A stretch of DNA of 64,000 nt from JAVJSD01 sp040219575 (GTDB lineage: Bacteria > Planctomycetota > Planctomycetia > Pirellulales > Pirellulaceae): the NCBI GenBank assembly GCA_040219575.1, contig JAVJSD010000046.1:1-64000 (forward strand). Reading direction: 5' to 3'. The position numbers and the translations under genes were made by a program. This document shows, one piece after another, positions 7,355-16,177 of the stretch. The notes beneath the pieces are model-generated. The model had not been told where the DNA came from. It saw only the letters and a list, made by a program, of their open reading frames with translations, and did not search any database. Each line of letters opens with the position of its first letter. Position 1 is the stretch's first letter.

Positions 7355-8815
7355 ATGACCGATCGCCCTCTCTTTCGCCGCGAAGCCATGCAGCAGCTCG
7401 CCTCCCTGGGCGAGACCGATCGACTGCCGTCGGTGATTGGGCTGCGGCGCTGGCTGGCGCTGGCCGCTCTGGGGGGAATGGCCGTGGCGGCGGTCGTCTG
7501 GTCGCTGGCGGCCGAAGTGCCGGTCAACGTCGAAGGGGCGGGCGTGATGCTCAACCCGGGCGCCGTCCATGTGATCCAAAGCCACGCCGCCGGTCAGATC
7601 GTCGAGGTGCGTGTGCGGCGCGGCGAGACCATGGAGACCGGCGACGTAGTTGTGACGCTGGCCCAGCCTGAACTGCAACGGCAGTTGGCGGAGGCCGAGT
7701 CGCGGCTGGAGGAGTTGCGGCGTCTCGATCGATTGCAGGCTGAACTCGATGCACAGCGTCTCCAGCTGGAGCAGTCGCTTTCGCGCGATCGACTGGCGGC
7801 CATCGACGAGGCGATCGGGCAGCTTACCGAACTGGTCGGCGAGGTCGATCGCCGTCGTCAGCAACTCACCGACGTGCAGCGCCAGCGGCTGACGGGCATG
7901 CGCGAAAAAACGCAGCAGTTGATTGAAACCCTCGCGCGGCAGAGCGGCGTGGTCCGCGATCTGGCGGAGCGGCAACTCGCCAGGCAGGAAAGCGTCGTGG
8001 CGGCGGAGGCGGCCGAGGTCGACGCGGCCTTGCAGTTGGCCAACATCGAACTCCAACTCGGGGAACTCGACCTGAAGGACTTCACGGTCCGCGAGCAGAA
8101 GCTCGACTACGACAGCCGGCTTTCGGAACTGCGTCTGCAATCGAAACAGGTCGGCCTCGAGCAGGCGCAGCTCCAACAGCAAATCCAGCGGCAGCAGGGG
8201 GAGCGAACGCTGCAGATCGAGGTGGAGCAGCAGCGCGTGCGGACGATCGCCGGGCAGCTCGCGCGGCAGCAGGCGATCCGCGCGACGGCGGCGGGGCGGG
8301 TGCTGGAGGTGAGCGCCCAACCGGGGCAAATCGTCGCGCCGGGATCTCGCCTGGCGCTGGTCTCGGAAGAGCCCCCTGCGAGCGACGACGCCCAGCGCGT
8401 GGTCGCGTACCTGCCGCTGGAGAGCGGCAAGCAGATCCGCGAGGGAATGACGGCCCTGGTGACGCCCACCACGATCGAGCGGAATCGGTACGGCAGCATT
8501 CTCGGCAGGGTGCGGCGGGTGGCGGCCTACGCCTCGTCGCGCGAGGCGGCCGCGGCGGCGGTCGGCAACGTCGAACTGCTCGGCGCGCTTTCCGATCGGG
8601 GCGGCGTGCTGGAAATCGAGGTCGAGCTCGAACGGGCCGACACGCCCAGCGGCTACCGTTGGACGTCGCGGGGGCCCGACACGCAATTCACCGTCGGCAC
8701 GGCGGCCGCGGTGCGGGTGACCGTCGAGCGCCGCGCCCCGGCCAGCTTCCTGTTGCCCTGGCTGCGCGGACTGGCGTTTGGTCCCCAGCGCGGGCCCGGC
8801 CCGAGCAGCAATTAG
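7355..8815 (+). CDS. HlyD-family periplasmic adaptor of NHLM-type peptide exporter
   Basis: 486 residues. A cytosolic N-terminus of about 30 residues is followed by one membrane helix (about 31-52), a first half-lipoyl segment (GAVHVIQSHAAGQIVEV), a long Gln/Glu/Arg-rich coiled-coil hairpin (about 105-305), the second lipoyl half (TAAGRVLEVSAQPGQIVAPG) and a beta-barrel region. This is the order of HlyD/membrane-fusion proteins that join an inner-membrane ABC exporter to an outer-membrane channel. The C39 ABC gene follows 10 bases after the stop, so the two are probably cotranscribed. Only a weak ribosome site (ACGAG) precedes the ATG. Confidence 0.9.
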   Translation: MTDRPLFRREAMQQLASLGETDRLPSVIGLRRWLALAALGGMAVAAVVWSLAAEVPVNVEGAGVMLNPGAVHVIQSHAAGQIVEVRVRRGETMETGDVVVTLAQPELQRQLAEAESRLEELRRLDRLQAELDAQRLQLEQSLSRDRLAAIDEAIGQLTELVGEVDRRRQQLTDVQRQRLTGMREKTQQLIETLARQSGVVRDLAERQLARQESVVAAEAAEVDAALQLANIELQLGELDLKDFTVREQKLDYDSRLSELRLQSKQVGLEQAQLQQQIQRQQGERTLQIEVEQQRVRTIAGQLARQQAIRATAAGRVLEVSAQPGQIVAPGSRLALVSEEPPASDDAQRVVAYLPLESGKQIREGMTALVTPTTIERNRYGSILGRVRRVAAYASSREAAAAAVGNVELLGALSDRGGVLEIEVELERADTPSGYRWTSRGPDTQFTVGTAAAVRVTVERRAPASFLLPWLRGLAFGPQRGPGPSSN

Positions 8816-8825
8816 GAGCGGGACC

Positions 8826-11000
8826 GTGGCACGACGCGTACGTACTCCCACCGTGCTCCAGCTCGAAGCGGTCGACTGCGGCGCGGCCTGCCTGGGCATG
8901 ATCCTGGGCTATCACGGGCGGTACATCCCGCTGGCGGAGTTGCGGCGCGACTGCGGCGTCTCGCGCGACGGCAGCCGGGCGTCGAAGATGGTCGCCGCGG
9001 CCCGTCACCACGGCATGCAGGCCAAAGGGCTGCGCAAGGACCTCGAGGGTTTGCGCCAGCTCGCCGCGCCCTACATCGTGTTCTGGCAGTTCCGGCACTA
9101 CGTGGTGGTGGAGGGCGTCGGCCGACGCGGCGTGTGGCTGAACGATCCGGCGGGCGGACGCCGGCATGTCGACTGGCAGGAGTTCAGCGACGGCTTCACG
9201 GGCGTGGTGCTGACCATGACGCCCGGCGAGCAGTTCCAGCGCTCCGGCCGGCCGGACCGGTTGCTCGGCACGATCCGCCGCCGACTGACCGGCGCGGGCG
9301 CGGCCTTTGGATTCACCACGCTGGCCGGTCTGCTGACGGTGGCGCCCAACGTGGCGTTGGCGGCGCTGGCCGGGGTGTTCATCAACCACATCCTGTTGGA
9401 GGGTCGCAGCGAGTGGGCTCGGCCGACCACCTGGCTGATGGCGACGGCGTTGGTCGCGCTGGCCGTTCTTCTGCTGCTCAAGCATCAGGCGCTGCGGCGG
9501 CTGTTTGTCGGTTTGGCGTCGTGGTACAACGCGCGGTTCGTCCGCCACGTGCTGAAGCTGCCGCTGTCGTTCTTCGCGCATCGCTTTCCGGGCGAAGTGG
9601 GACATCGCTGGCGGCTGAACGATCGCGTCGCGCAGGTGCTTACCAGCGACCTGGCCGAGGCGCTGATCGCGCTGGTCTCGATCGCCGTCTACCTGCCGCT
9701 GCTGGCGCTGTTGAGCTGGCCGTTGACGTTGATCGTGGCCCTGTTCTCCGTGGCGAGCGCCCTGGCCGTCCGCCGCGCGCAACAGCGACGCAGCGAAGCG
9801 AACCAACGCCTGGCCCAGGCCGAAGGGCGGTTCCTGGCGGCGTCGGTGGCGGGCCTGCAAGCCATTGAAACCATCAAGTCGGCCGGCATGGAGAGCGGCT
9901 ACTTCGCCAAGTGGGCCGGCTATCACGGCGGCCTGGTCGAATCGCGGCAGCGGCTGGAACTGGTCGCGCTGCCGGTCGAGGCCTTCGCCCTGGCCTGCGA
10001 GATTCTCACCAGCACGGCGGTCGTGCTGGTCGGCGGCTGGCAGGTGATCACGGGCGACTTCTCGCTGGGGGCGCTGTTCGCCTACCAGTTGTTGCTGCGG
10101 CAGTTGCTCGCGCATGTGCGGCAGTTCGTGCGACTCGGCGGCGTGCTGCCGGAACTGCATGCCGACTTGTTGCGGCTGGACGACGTTCGCGATGCGACGC
10201 CGGCGGCGGAGATCTGGCGCAAGGGCGGCGACGACGCTGCGACCGACGCGGTAGGGACAATCGACGAGGCCGGCCTGCGACTGCGCGGCGTGAGCTACGG
10301 CTACAGCCCCGTCGATCCGCCCCTGCTGCAAGACATCGACCTGCAGATCGCGCCCGGCAAATGGGTGGCGATGGTGGGACCAAGCGGCGCCGGCAAGTCG
10401 ACGCTGGCCCGCGTGGCCGCCGGACTGTTCGAGCCCTGGACCGGCGAAGTGACCTGCCAATCGCCGCCGCAAGCGGCGGAACCCGCCAGTGCGAACGGCG
10501 AGTCGAATGCGGCCCTCGGTTTCGTCGATCAAGAGATCGTGTTGTTCTCGGGCACGATTCGCGACAACCTCACCCTGTGGGACGCCAGCCGTGGCGACGA
10601 CGCCCTGCAGACGGCCTGCCGCGACGCCTGCGTTTGGCCGGTGATCGAGCAGCTGCCGGGCGGACTCTCGGCCGAACTCGACGAGGCGGGCGGCAATCTC
10701 AGCGGCGGCGAGCGGCAACGGCTGGAAATCGCCCGGGCCCTGGCCGGCGATCCGTGGCTGCTGGTGCTCGACGAGGCCACCAGCGCGCTCGACGCCGAGA
10801 CGGAAGCGGCGCTATTGGGCAACCTCCGCCGCCGCGGCCTGGCCTGCCTGTTGATCACGCATCGACTCAGCCTGCTGCACGAGTGCGACGAGATCCTGGT
10901 CGTCGACGAGGGCCGGATCGTCGAGCGCGGCACGCACGACCAGCTGCTCGCGCAAGCTGGAAGGTACGCACAACTCGTCGCGGGAGGGGCAGCGCCATGA
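8826..11000 (+). CDS. NHLM-type ABC exporter with N-terminal C39 peptidase
   Basis: 724 residues; start GTG 8826 chosen because the C39 domain begins right there and GGAG precedes it. C39 peptidase (about 8-135): Cys18 in LEAVDCGAACLGM, His91 in RHYVVVEG, Asp107 in WLNDPAG. This domain cuts leaders after double glycine. Membrane domain at about 150-470, then the ATPase with Walker A GPSGAGKST, signature LSGGERQRLEIARAL and Walker B LLVLDEATSALD. It is expected to cleave the Nif11-like leaders at their AGG|K sites and export the cores. The stop overlaps the next start (ATGA). Confidence 0.93.
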   Translation: MARRVRTPTVLQLEAVDCGAACLGMILGYHGRYIPLAELRRDCGVSRDGSRASKMVAAARHHGMQAKGLRKDLEGLRQLAAPYIVFWQFRHYVVVEGVGRRGVWLNDPAGGRRHVDWQEFSDGFTGVVLTMTPGEQFQRSGRPDRLLGTIRRRLTGAGAAFGFTTLAGLLTVAPNVALAALAGVFINHILLEGRSEWARPTTWLMATALVALAVLLLLKHQALRRLFVGLASWYNARFVRHVLKLPLSFFAHRFPGEVGHRWRLNDRVAQVLTSDLAEALIALVSIAVYLPLLALLSWPLTLIVALFSVASALAVRRAQQRRSEANQRLAQAEGRFLAASVAGLQAIETIKSAGMESGYFAKWAGYHGGLVESRQRLELVALPVEAFALACEILTSTAVVLVGGWQVITGDFSLGALFAYQLLLRQLLAHVRQFVRLGGVLPELHADLLRLDDVRDATPAAEIWRKGGDDAATDAVGTIDEAGLRLRGVSYGYSPVDPPLLQDIDLQIAPGKWVAMVGPSGAGKSTLARVAAGLFEPWTGEVTCQSPPQAAEPASANGESNAALGFVDQEIVLFSGTIRDNLTLWDASRGDDALQTACRDACVWPVIEQLPGGLSAELDEAGGNLSGGERQRLEIARALAGDPWLLVLDEATSALDAETEAALLGNLRRRGLACLLITHRLSLLHECDEILVVDEGRIVERGTHDQLLAQAGRYAQLVAGGAAP

Positions 11001-13147
11001 GCACCGACGCTCCTCAACCCGTGCGGCTGCGCGTCGATCCGCGGCTTCTTTCCGACGCGCTCGACACGCTCGGCGACGTGCTGGGCGTCACGCTGGATCG
11101 CCTCGCGCAACCGGTGCAGGCCGATGCCGGCGACGACGACCTTCAGCGCCGACTCGCCGCGCTGTCGCACGCCTCCGGGATGCGGACGCGGCCGGTTCGG
11201 CTCAGCGAGAATTGGCACCGCGCCGACCGGGGACCGCTGCTGGTGTTCCGCCAGCAGGACGCGCAGGCCGAGCCGATGGTGGTGGTTCCGGCGCGGTGGG
11301 GCGGCTACGCCGTGATCGACCCGGCGACGCGCACTCGCCGGCGGCTGTCGCGCGACGAGCTTTCGCAACTCGCGCCCGAAGCTGCGACGTTCTACCGCCC
11401 ACTGCCGGAGTCGGTCGCCACTCCCGCCGGTCTGTTGCGATTCGGCCTGAGCGCCTTTCGCGGCGACATGCTGTGGGCGGCCGCCGTGGCGATGGTGGCG
11501 GCCTTGCTCGGCTTCGCGCCGCCGCTGGTGGCCAAGGTCGTCGTCGATACGGCCATCCCCACCGCCGACGTCTCGCTGGTCGTGCAACTCGCATTGCTGC
11601 TGGTCGCGGTCAACCTCGGCCAGATCGCCTTCGAGTTCGCCGAGCACCTTGGCTCGCTCAGGTTCATGACCAACGCCACGGCGGCCCTGCAGGCGGCGGT
11701 GTGGGATCGCCTGCTGTCGCTTTCGATGCCGTTCTTCCGTCGCTACAACAGCGGCGATCTGCTGAACCGGGCCTTGCTCATCAGCCAGACCAGCGAAGTG
11801 CTCGGCGCGTCGCTGTTGCGGTCGCTGCTGACCGTGCTGATGGCCGCCGGACAACTCGCCCTGCTGTTCTGGTTCAGTTGGCGACTGGCCTTGCTGGTCA
11901 CGCCGTTGGTATTGCTGGGCGCGGTGATCACGCTCGTCGTCTCGCGGCGGTTGCGGACCATCTCGCAGCGGCTCGAACAGGACCGCGGCCGGCTGTTGGG
12001 ATTCGTCGTGCAACTGCTCTCGGGCATCGCCAAGATTCGCATCGCCGGCGCGGTAGAGCGGGCGTACGATCGCTGGCAGAGCCAGTATGCGCTTCAAATT
12101 GGCGGCGCGGTTTCCGTTCGCCGCTGGCAGGATCTGCAGACGCTGGTGCAGACGCTGCTGCCGTCGCTGGCCACGCTGGTCGTTTATCCCTGGGCGGTGC
12201 ACTTCGCCATGACGACTTCCAGCGGCGTGAGCCTCGGCGCCCTGCTCGGCTTCACCACGGCGCTCGGCGCGTTCATGGCCGCGCTCACCTCGGGCAGTCG
12301 GACCGTGAGCGATCTCGCGCATGGCCTGGCGCAGCAGGAGTTGTGCGCGCCGTTGCTGCAGGCCAGGCCCGAACGAACCGCCGGCATGGCCGACCCCGGC
12401 GTGCTCCGCGGCGGCGTCACGGTGCGCGACGTTTCGTTCCGCTACGCCGAGGGCCGCCCGCTGGTGCTCGACGGCGTTTCGATCGCGGCGGATCCGGGCG
12501 AGTTTGTGGCGCTCGTCGGTGCGTCGGGCAGCGGCAAGTCGACGCTGATGCGGCTGCTGCTGGGATTCGAACCGCCCACGACCGGCCAGATGCTGATCGA
12601 CGGCCGCGACCTGCGGGGCATGGATCCCACGCTGGTGCGACGCCAAATCGGCAGCGTGCTGCAAAACGCCAAGATCATCGGCGGATCGATCTTCGACAAC
12701 ATCGCCGCCGGCCACCTGGTCAACATCGACGACGCCTGGGAAGCCGCCGCCGACGCCGAGCTCGCCGAGGAAATCCGCCGCCTGCCGATGGGCATGTTTA
12801 CGATCCTCACCGACGGCGGCGTGGGACTCTCCGGCGGGCAAAAACAGCGGCTGCTGTTGGCCCGGGCGTTGGTCATGAGTCCGAAGATCCTGCTGCTCGA
12901 CGAGGCCACCAGCGCGCTGGACAACGTGCTTCAAGCGGCCATCGTCCGCAATCTCTCGAAGCGGCAAGTGACGCGGATCGTCGTCGCCCACCGGCTGGAG
13001 ACGATCGCCGGCGCCGATCGCGTGTACGTGCTCGAAGGAGGCCGCATCGTGCAGCAGGGCAGCCATGCGGAGCTGATCGAGTGCGACGGCCCGCTGCGCG
13101 ACATGGCGGCGCGGCAAGGACTGATCAAGCCCCGCCACCCCGCCTGA
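10997..13147 (+). CDS. Second NHLM-type ABC exporter (no C39 domain)
   Basis: 716 residues; start ATG 10997 overlaps the previous stop by 4 bases, indicating translational coupling. The N-terminal 150 residues form a soluble domain without a C39 Cys/His pair; it contains PMVVVPARWGGYAVIDPAT, a beta-rich region. The membrane domain spans about 150-440. The ATPase has Walker A GASGSGKST, signature LSGGQKQRLLLARAL and Walker B ILLLDEATSALD, all intact. In NHLM systems this protein pairs with the peptidase-bearing ABC subunit, so the two probably form a heterodimeric exporter. Confidence 0.9.
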   Translation: MSTDAPQPVRLRVDPRLLSDALDTLGDVLGVTLDRLAQPVQADAGDDDLQRRLAALSHASGMRTRPVRLSENWHRADRGPLLVFRQQDAQAEPMVVVPARWGGYAVIDPATRTRRRLSRDELSQLAPEAATFYRPLPESVATPAGLLRFGLSAFRGDMLWAAAVAMVAALLGFAPPLVAKVVVDTAIPTADVSLVVQLALLLVAVNLGQIAFEFAEHLGSLRFMTNATAALQAAVWDRLLSLSMPFFRRYNSGDLLNRALLISQTSEVLGASLLRSLLTVLMAAGQLALLFWFSWRLALLVTPLVLLGAVITLVVSRRLRTISQRLEQDRGRLLGFVVQLLSGIAKIRIAGAVERAYDRWQSQYALQIGGAVSVRRWQDLQTLVQTLLPSLATLVVYPWAVHFAMTTSSGVSLGALLGFTTALGAFMAALTSGSRTVSDLAHGLAQQELCAPLLQARPERTAGMADPGVLRGGVTVRDVSFRYAEGRPLVLDGVSIAADPGEFVALVGASGSGKSTLMRLLLGFEPPTTGQMLIDGRDLRGMDPTLVRRQIGSVLQNAKIIGGSIFDNIAAGHLVNIDDAWEAAADAELAEEIRRLPMGMFTILTDGGVGLSGGQKQRLLLARALVMSPKILLLDEATSALDNVLQAAIVRNLSKRQVTRIVVAHRLETIAGADRVYVLEGGRIVQQGSHAELIECDGPLRDMAARQGLIKPRHPA

Positions 13148-13177
13148 AAAAGTACGACGCCCGTCCGCTTCCAGAAA

Positions 13178-13294
13178 ATCGTTTAACGGCAAGCCGCGCA
13201 GGCGACGGCGGACCGTTGCCGGAACGTTTCCAGCTAGTGCAGCGTCGTGCGTACGACGACGCCTGCTGCGGCTCGCCGTTAAAGTTAAACGAGT
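13178..13294. repeat. Inverted-repeat intergenic element
   Basis: Bounded by TCGTTTAACGGCAAGCCG on the left and an imperfect inverse (CGGCTCGCCGTTAAAG...AAACGA) on the right. The interior contains GTTTCCAGCTAGTGCAG, the reverse complement of a segment in the array at 20145-20700, so the interior is flipped between the two places while the ends stay the same. It resembles a short non-coding mobile element. Confidence 0.65.
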
Positions 13295-13334
13295 CGATCT
13301 CCATCGACACTCGAGACTCATCACACCATACGGT

Positions 13335-14939
13335 TCACTCGGGAAAGTCTGTGAACAACCACTGCACGTCACGCGGGCGGCTCGATTCCGTCGGAACGGC
13401 GCCCGGCAGACGCAGCGGCGGCGCCAGTTTCTCCGGCTCGCTCGGATTGCCCGGCAGCTGCAAAGCAGGCGGCGATTCGAGCAGGGGACCGACCTCCTGT
13501 TCGCCGTCGAGACGCGGCTCGATCACCTCCGGCGTCTCCCACGTCGGTTCGCCGTGGGACATGCCTGGCGAGTGCAATTCGATCTGCATCTCCTCGATCA
13601 TCCGCTCGACGCGGGCGTTCAACTCGGCCCGCTCGTGCGCCTCGGCGGGATCGTCGCTCGCGCGGTCGAGCATGGCCTGTTGCCGGATGCGATCGGCCGA
13701 GGCCAACACCGCCACGCCGAAGTGTGCGAGCAAACCGCCGCGGACGCGCAGGTAGGCGGCGACCGCCAGGCGGTGCTCCACGGCGGCCGCGTCGACCGCC
13801 AGCCGCGCATCGCTGGTTTGAAGCTGCGTCTCCAGCCACGCGTCCCAGGTCAGCTGGCCGCGCTGAAACTCCTCATCGCGGGCGGCGGCCAAACGCTCGG
13901 CGGCCTTGAGTCGCGCCGAGCGCCGGGCGGCAAGCAACTCCGCGGCCTCCGTCTGCCGGCGCGCCTGCAACAGCTCGAAGACCGTCTTCCGCTCGAGCGC
14001 CCGCAGCGCCAGCGACTTCTGAAAGTGCTGCTGTTTTCCCTCGCAAGCGGTTTCGTCCTTCGTCGGACTTTCGCGAAGCCCCTTCAGCGGGCGCTTGGGA
14101 GGTTGCTCGAACTGCCACCGCGCCGCGTACACCTCGGCCCGCGCGGCGCGCAGGTCGAGACGATGCCACAGCGCGTCGCGAGCATCCTGCTTCCACGCGG
14201 TCTGCAGGGATTCGATGCTCGGCGCGTCGGTCGCGACAAGCCGGTATTGGTCGACCGGCGGCAGACCGATCGCTTCCCGCAGCGCGAGCTCCGCCCCCGC
14301 CAGGCCCGCTTGTCCGCCTCCGCCGTGTTCGGCGATCTGCCGCCGTTCGCGCAGCTGTTCGAGTTGCATCTCCCACTCAGCCCGCTGCTGCACCGTGAAC
14401 AAGCGCCCCGACTTCGCGTCGTCAAGCTCTCGCTGCTTCGCCTCCGCCATGGCGAGCAGTCGCCCGTAGGCCGACGACTGCTGTTGCGCGTGGTGCAGCC
14501 GCCAATATCGCCCCGTCACGTCCTGCAGCAGGTCCTGAAGTTTCTGCTCGGCCTCGACGTAGTCCTGCTGAGCAAGCGTCGTCTTCGGAACCAGCACCAT
14601 CACCAGCGGCGACGCGGCGCCAGCCGGCATGGGAAAGGGTGCGTCGGGCGGCGGCTGATAGATTTCCAGCAGGTGCCGCAGACCGTCGCGCTGCCGCAGG
14701 GCCAGATGCACGCACTCCACCAGCGAGAGCGGCAGCGGCTGGAGTCCGCCCTCCGGCGGCGTGATGTCGGGGATGCAGAAGTCGCCCAACTCCAGCGGGC
14801 AGTCGCACGTCACCGGGCCTTCGATCGGCGGCACGGGGCAGGGCTTCTCCTGCTTCTTACCGTCCAGATGCGCGCAGCCGCCCACCGCGAGCACGACCAA
14901 CAACGTCGGCCACAGGCGCTGAGCGAACCGTCGATCCAT
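13335..14939 (-). CDS. TolC-like outer-membrane efflux lipoprotein
   Basis: 534 residues from ATG 14939, giving a lipoprotein signal ending LAVGGC (Cys22). The body is long, Gln/Arg/Glu/Ala-rich alpha-helical hairpins of the outer-membrane efflux (OEP) type, in two halves: about 110-290 and about 310-460, for example EWEMQLEQLRERRQIAE and AAVEHRLAVAAYLRVRGGLL. The C-terminal 90 residues are Pro-rich. It is convergent with the HlyD/ABC operon and is the obvious candidate for the outer-membrane exit of a tripartite peptide exporter. That link is inferred from position and family. Confidence 0.8.
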   Translation of the reverse strand: MDRRFAQRLWPTLLVVLAVGGCAHLDGKKQEKPCPVPPIEGPVTCDCPLELGDFCIPDITPPEGGLQPLPLSLVECVHLALRQRDGLRHLLEIYQPPPDAPFPMPAGAASPLVMVLVPKTTLAQQDYVEAEQKLQDLLQDVTGRYWRLHHAQQQSSAYGRLLAMAEAKQRELDDAKSGRLFTVQQRAEWEMQLEQLRERRQIAEHGGGGQAGLAGAELALREAIGLPPVDQYRLVATDAPSIESLQTAWKQDARDALWHRLDLRAARAEVYAARWQFEQPPKRPLKGLRESPTKDETACEGKQQHFQKSLALRALERKTVFELLQARRQTEAAELLAARRSARLKAAERLAAARDEEFQRGQLTWDAWLETQLQTSDARLAVDAAAVEHRLAVAAYLRVRGGLLAHFGVAVLASADRIRQQAMLDRASDDPAEAHERAELNARVERMIEEMQIELHSPGMSHGEPTWETPEVIEPRLDGEQEVGPLLESPPALQLPGNPSEPEKLAPPLRLPGAVPTESSRPRDVQWLFTDFPE

Positions 14940-15117
14940 GGAGGGCTCCCGGCGGCAGTTTGCGGTGAACGGCGCAAGATGCTGCCACATCGAGAGATAT
15001 CGACGGCCCGAAATGGTCGACTTTACCGGTTTTAACGATTACGCCGGCAAGAATGGGGGAAAGCCCTCGCCTTCGCCGCAAGCCGCAAGATCGCCGCAAC
15101 CGATGCAACAGGAAGTC

Positions 15118-15273
15118 CCGTAGCGGAAGTCGCCAGACTTCCAAAAAACTGGTAGCGGAAGTCGTGAGACTTCCGAAAACCCACGGAAGACCCGCCGTAG
15201 CGGAAGTCGTGAGACTTCCGAACACCCACGGAAGACCCGCCGTAGCGGAAGTCGCCAGACTTCCGACCGCTAT
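15118..15273. repeat. Cluster of four short hairpin repeats
   Basis: Four copies of a GTAGCGGAAGTCG...GACTTCCG hairpin about 25 bases long. Two copies are separated by a repeated linker ACCCACGGAAGACCCGCC. The inner bases alternate between CCA and TGA, which keeps the stem. It lies between two divergently oriented genes. Confidence 0.75.
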
Positions 15274-15327
15274 CACGCTCAAATCTGCGGGCCACCGCGA
15301 CGACGGAGACGCGTAAAGGGAAAAACC

Positions 15328-16062
15328 ATGCCCGATCGTCGGCAATCAGCTTGCATGCTTCTACTGCTGCTCACCTGCCTGGCCGCGCGGCCGGTCCGCG
15401 GCGGGGAAATCGCCCTCGGTTGGGTGTGGGATATCGACGCCGCTTCCCAGGGGCCCGCACCTTACCAGCCGCGCGAGGGCGACATCCTCCTGCTCACCGC
15501 CAAGGCCCCCGTGCAGACGTTGGGCTACCTGCTGGTCCGCACCGGTCATCCGCTCCACTCCGGCATCGTGGTGCGGCGAATCGACGGCACGCTGGCGGTG
15601 TTGGAATCGGGCGGCGATCGCGAGAACACGACGGTCTGGCCGTTGGCGAGCCGGCTGGCCCGGCACAAGTGCCAGTACGACGAGAGCGTGATCTGGGTCC
15701 GCCGCATTCGCCGCGAGCTGACGCCCTGCGAGTCGGATCGCCTGACGGCGTTCGCCGAGATGCAGCACGGCAAGCCCTTCGTCAGCGACCTGCGATTCGT
15801 GCCGATGGTCATCCCCGGCCGGCCGGCTCGCCCCAGTTCCGCCGGCCAGCAGAAGTGGTTCTGCTCCGAGATCGTGTACCAGGCCGCGGTCTCGGCCGGA
15901 TTGCTCGAGCTGCCGATCTCCGCCGGCTCGACGGTGCCGACCGACCTGTTCTACAACCGCCGCATCGACCTCAACCCGCTGTGGGGGCCAAGCGAGGAAT
16001 GGACGCCCCACGCCCGCCTGCCCGACAAACGCCCGGCCCTCGCCCCCCGCACCCGCGGCTAG
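15328..16062 (+). CDS. Secreted YiiX-like permuted papain-fold hydrolase
   Basis: 244 residues with a signal peptide (about 1-25, LLLLLTCLAARPVRGG). The fold markers of the permuted NlpC/P60-papain family are present: REGDILLL near 48-55, catalytic His in HPLHSGIVV near 72-80, and catalytic Cys in KWFCSEIVYQAAVSAGLL near 180. Members of this group hydrolyse amide or ester bonds in lipids or cell-wall compounds. It lies beyond the TolC-like gene at the edge of the peptide-export cluster and may be unrelated to it or act in maturation or self-protection. Confidence 0.75.
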   Translation: MPDRRQSACMLLLLLTCLAARPVRGGEIALGWVWDIDAASQGPAPYQPREGDILLLTAKAPVQTLGYLLVRTGHPLHSGIVVRRIDGTLAVLESGGDRENTTVWPLASRLARHKCQYDESVIWVRRIRRELTPCESDRLTAFAEMQHGKPFVSDLRFVPMVIPGRPARPSSAGQQKWFCSEIVYQAAVSAGLLELPISAGSTVPTDLFYNRRIDLNPLWGPSEEWTPHARLPDKRPALAPRTRG

Positions 16063-16079
16063 CGCTTTGCTTTGATTCC

Positions 16080-16157
16080 AGGTAGCCGAACTCGTGAGAG
16101 TTCGGGAATTCAGTACAACGGCGGAACTTATAGAAGTCTCACGACTTCTGCTACGGA
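16080..16157. repeat. Dispersed two-hairpin repeat, copy 1
   Basis: Begins GTAGCCGAACTCGTGAGAG and ends AAGTCTCACGACTTCTGC TAC. Copy 2 lies at 38939-39013 with the same two outer hairpins and a diverged middle. It is related in style to the hairpins at 15118-15273. Confidence 0.75.
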
Positions 16158-16177
16158 TGTTCTTCGTCAGGCGTGAT

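Noticed and set aside
9911..10996. Upstream extension of the second ABC exporter
   Set aside because: The open frame continues in the shadow of the C39 gene; the ATGA overlap at 10997 and family length support the shorter start.
10529..13372. 947-residue minus-strand frame across the second ABC gene
   Set aside because: A shadow of a clear ABC transporter with intact ATPase motifs on the plus strand.
13554..15035. Plus-strand frame opposite the TolC-like gene
   Set aside because: Arg/Leu/His-rich shadow; the minus strand has the lipobox and efflux-protein helices.
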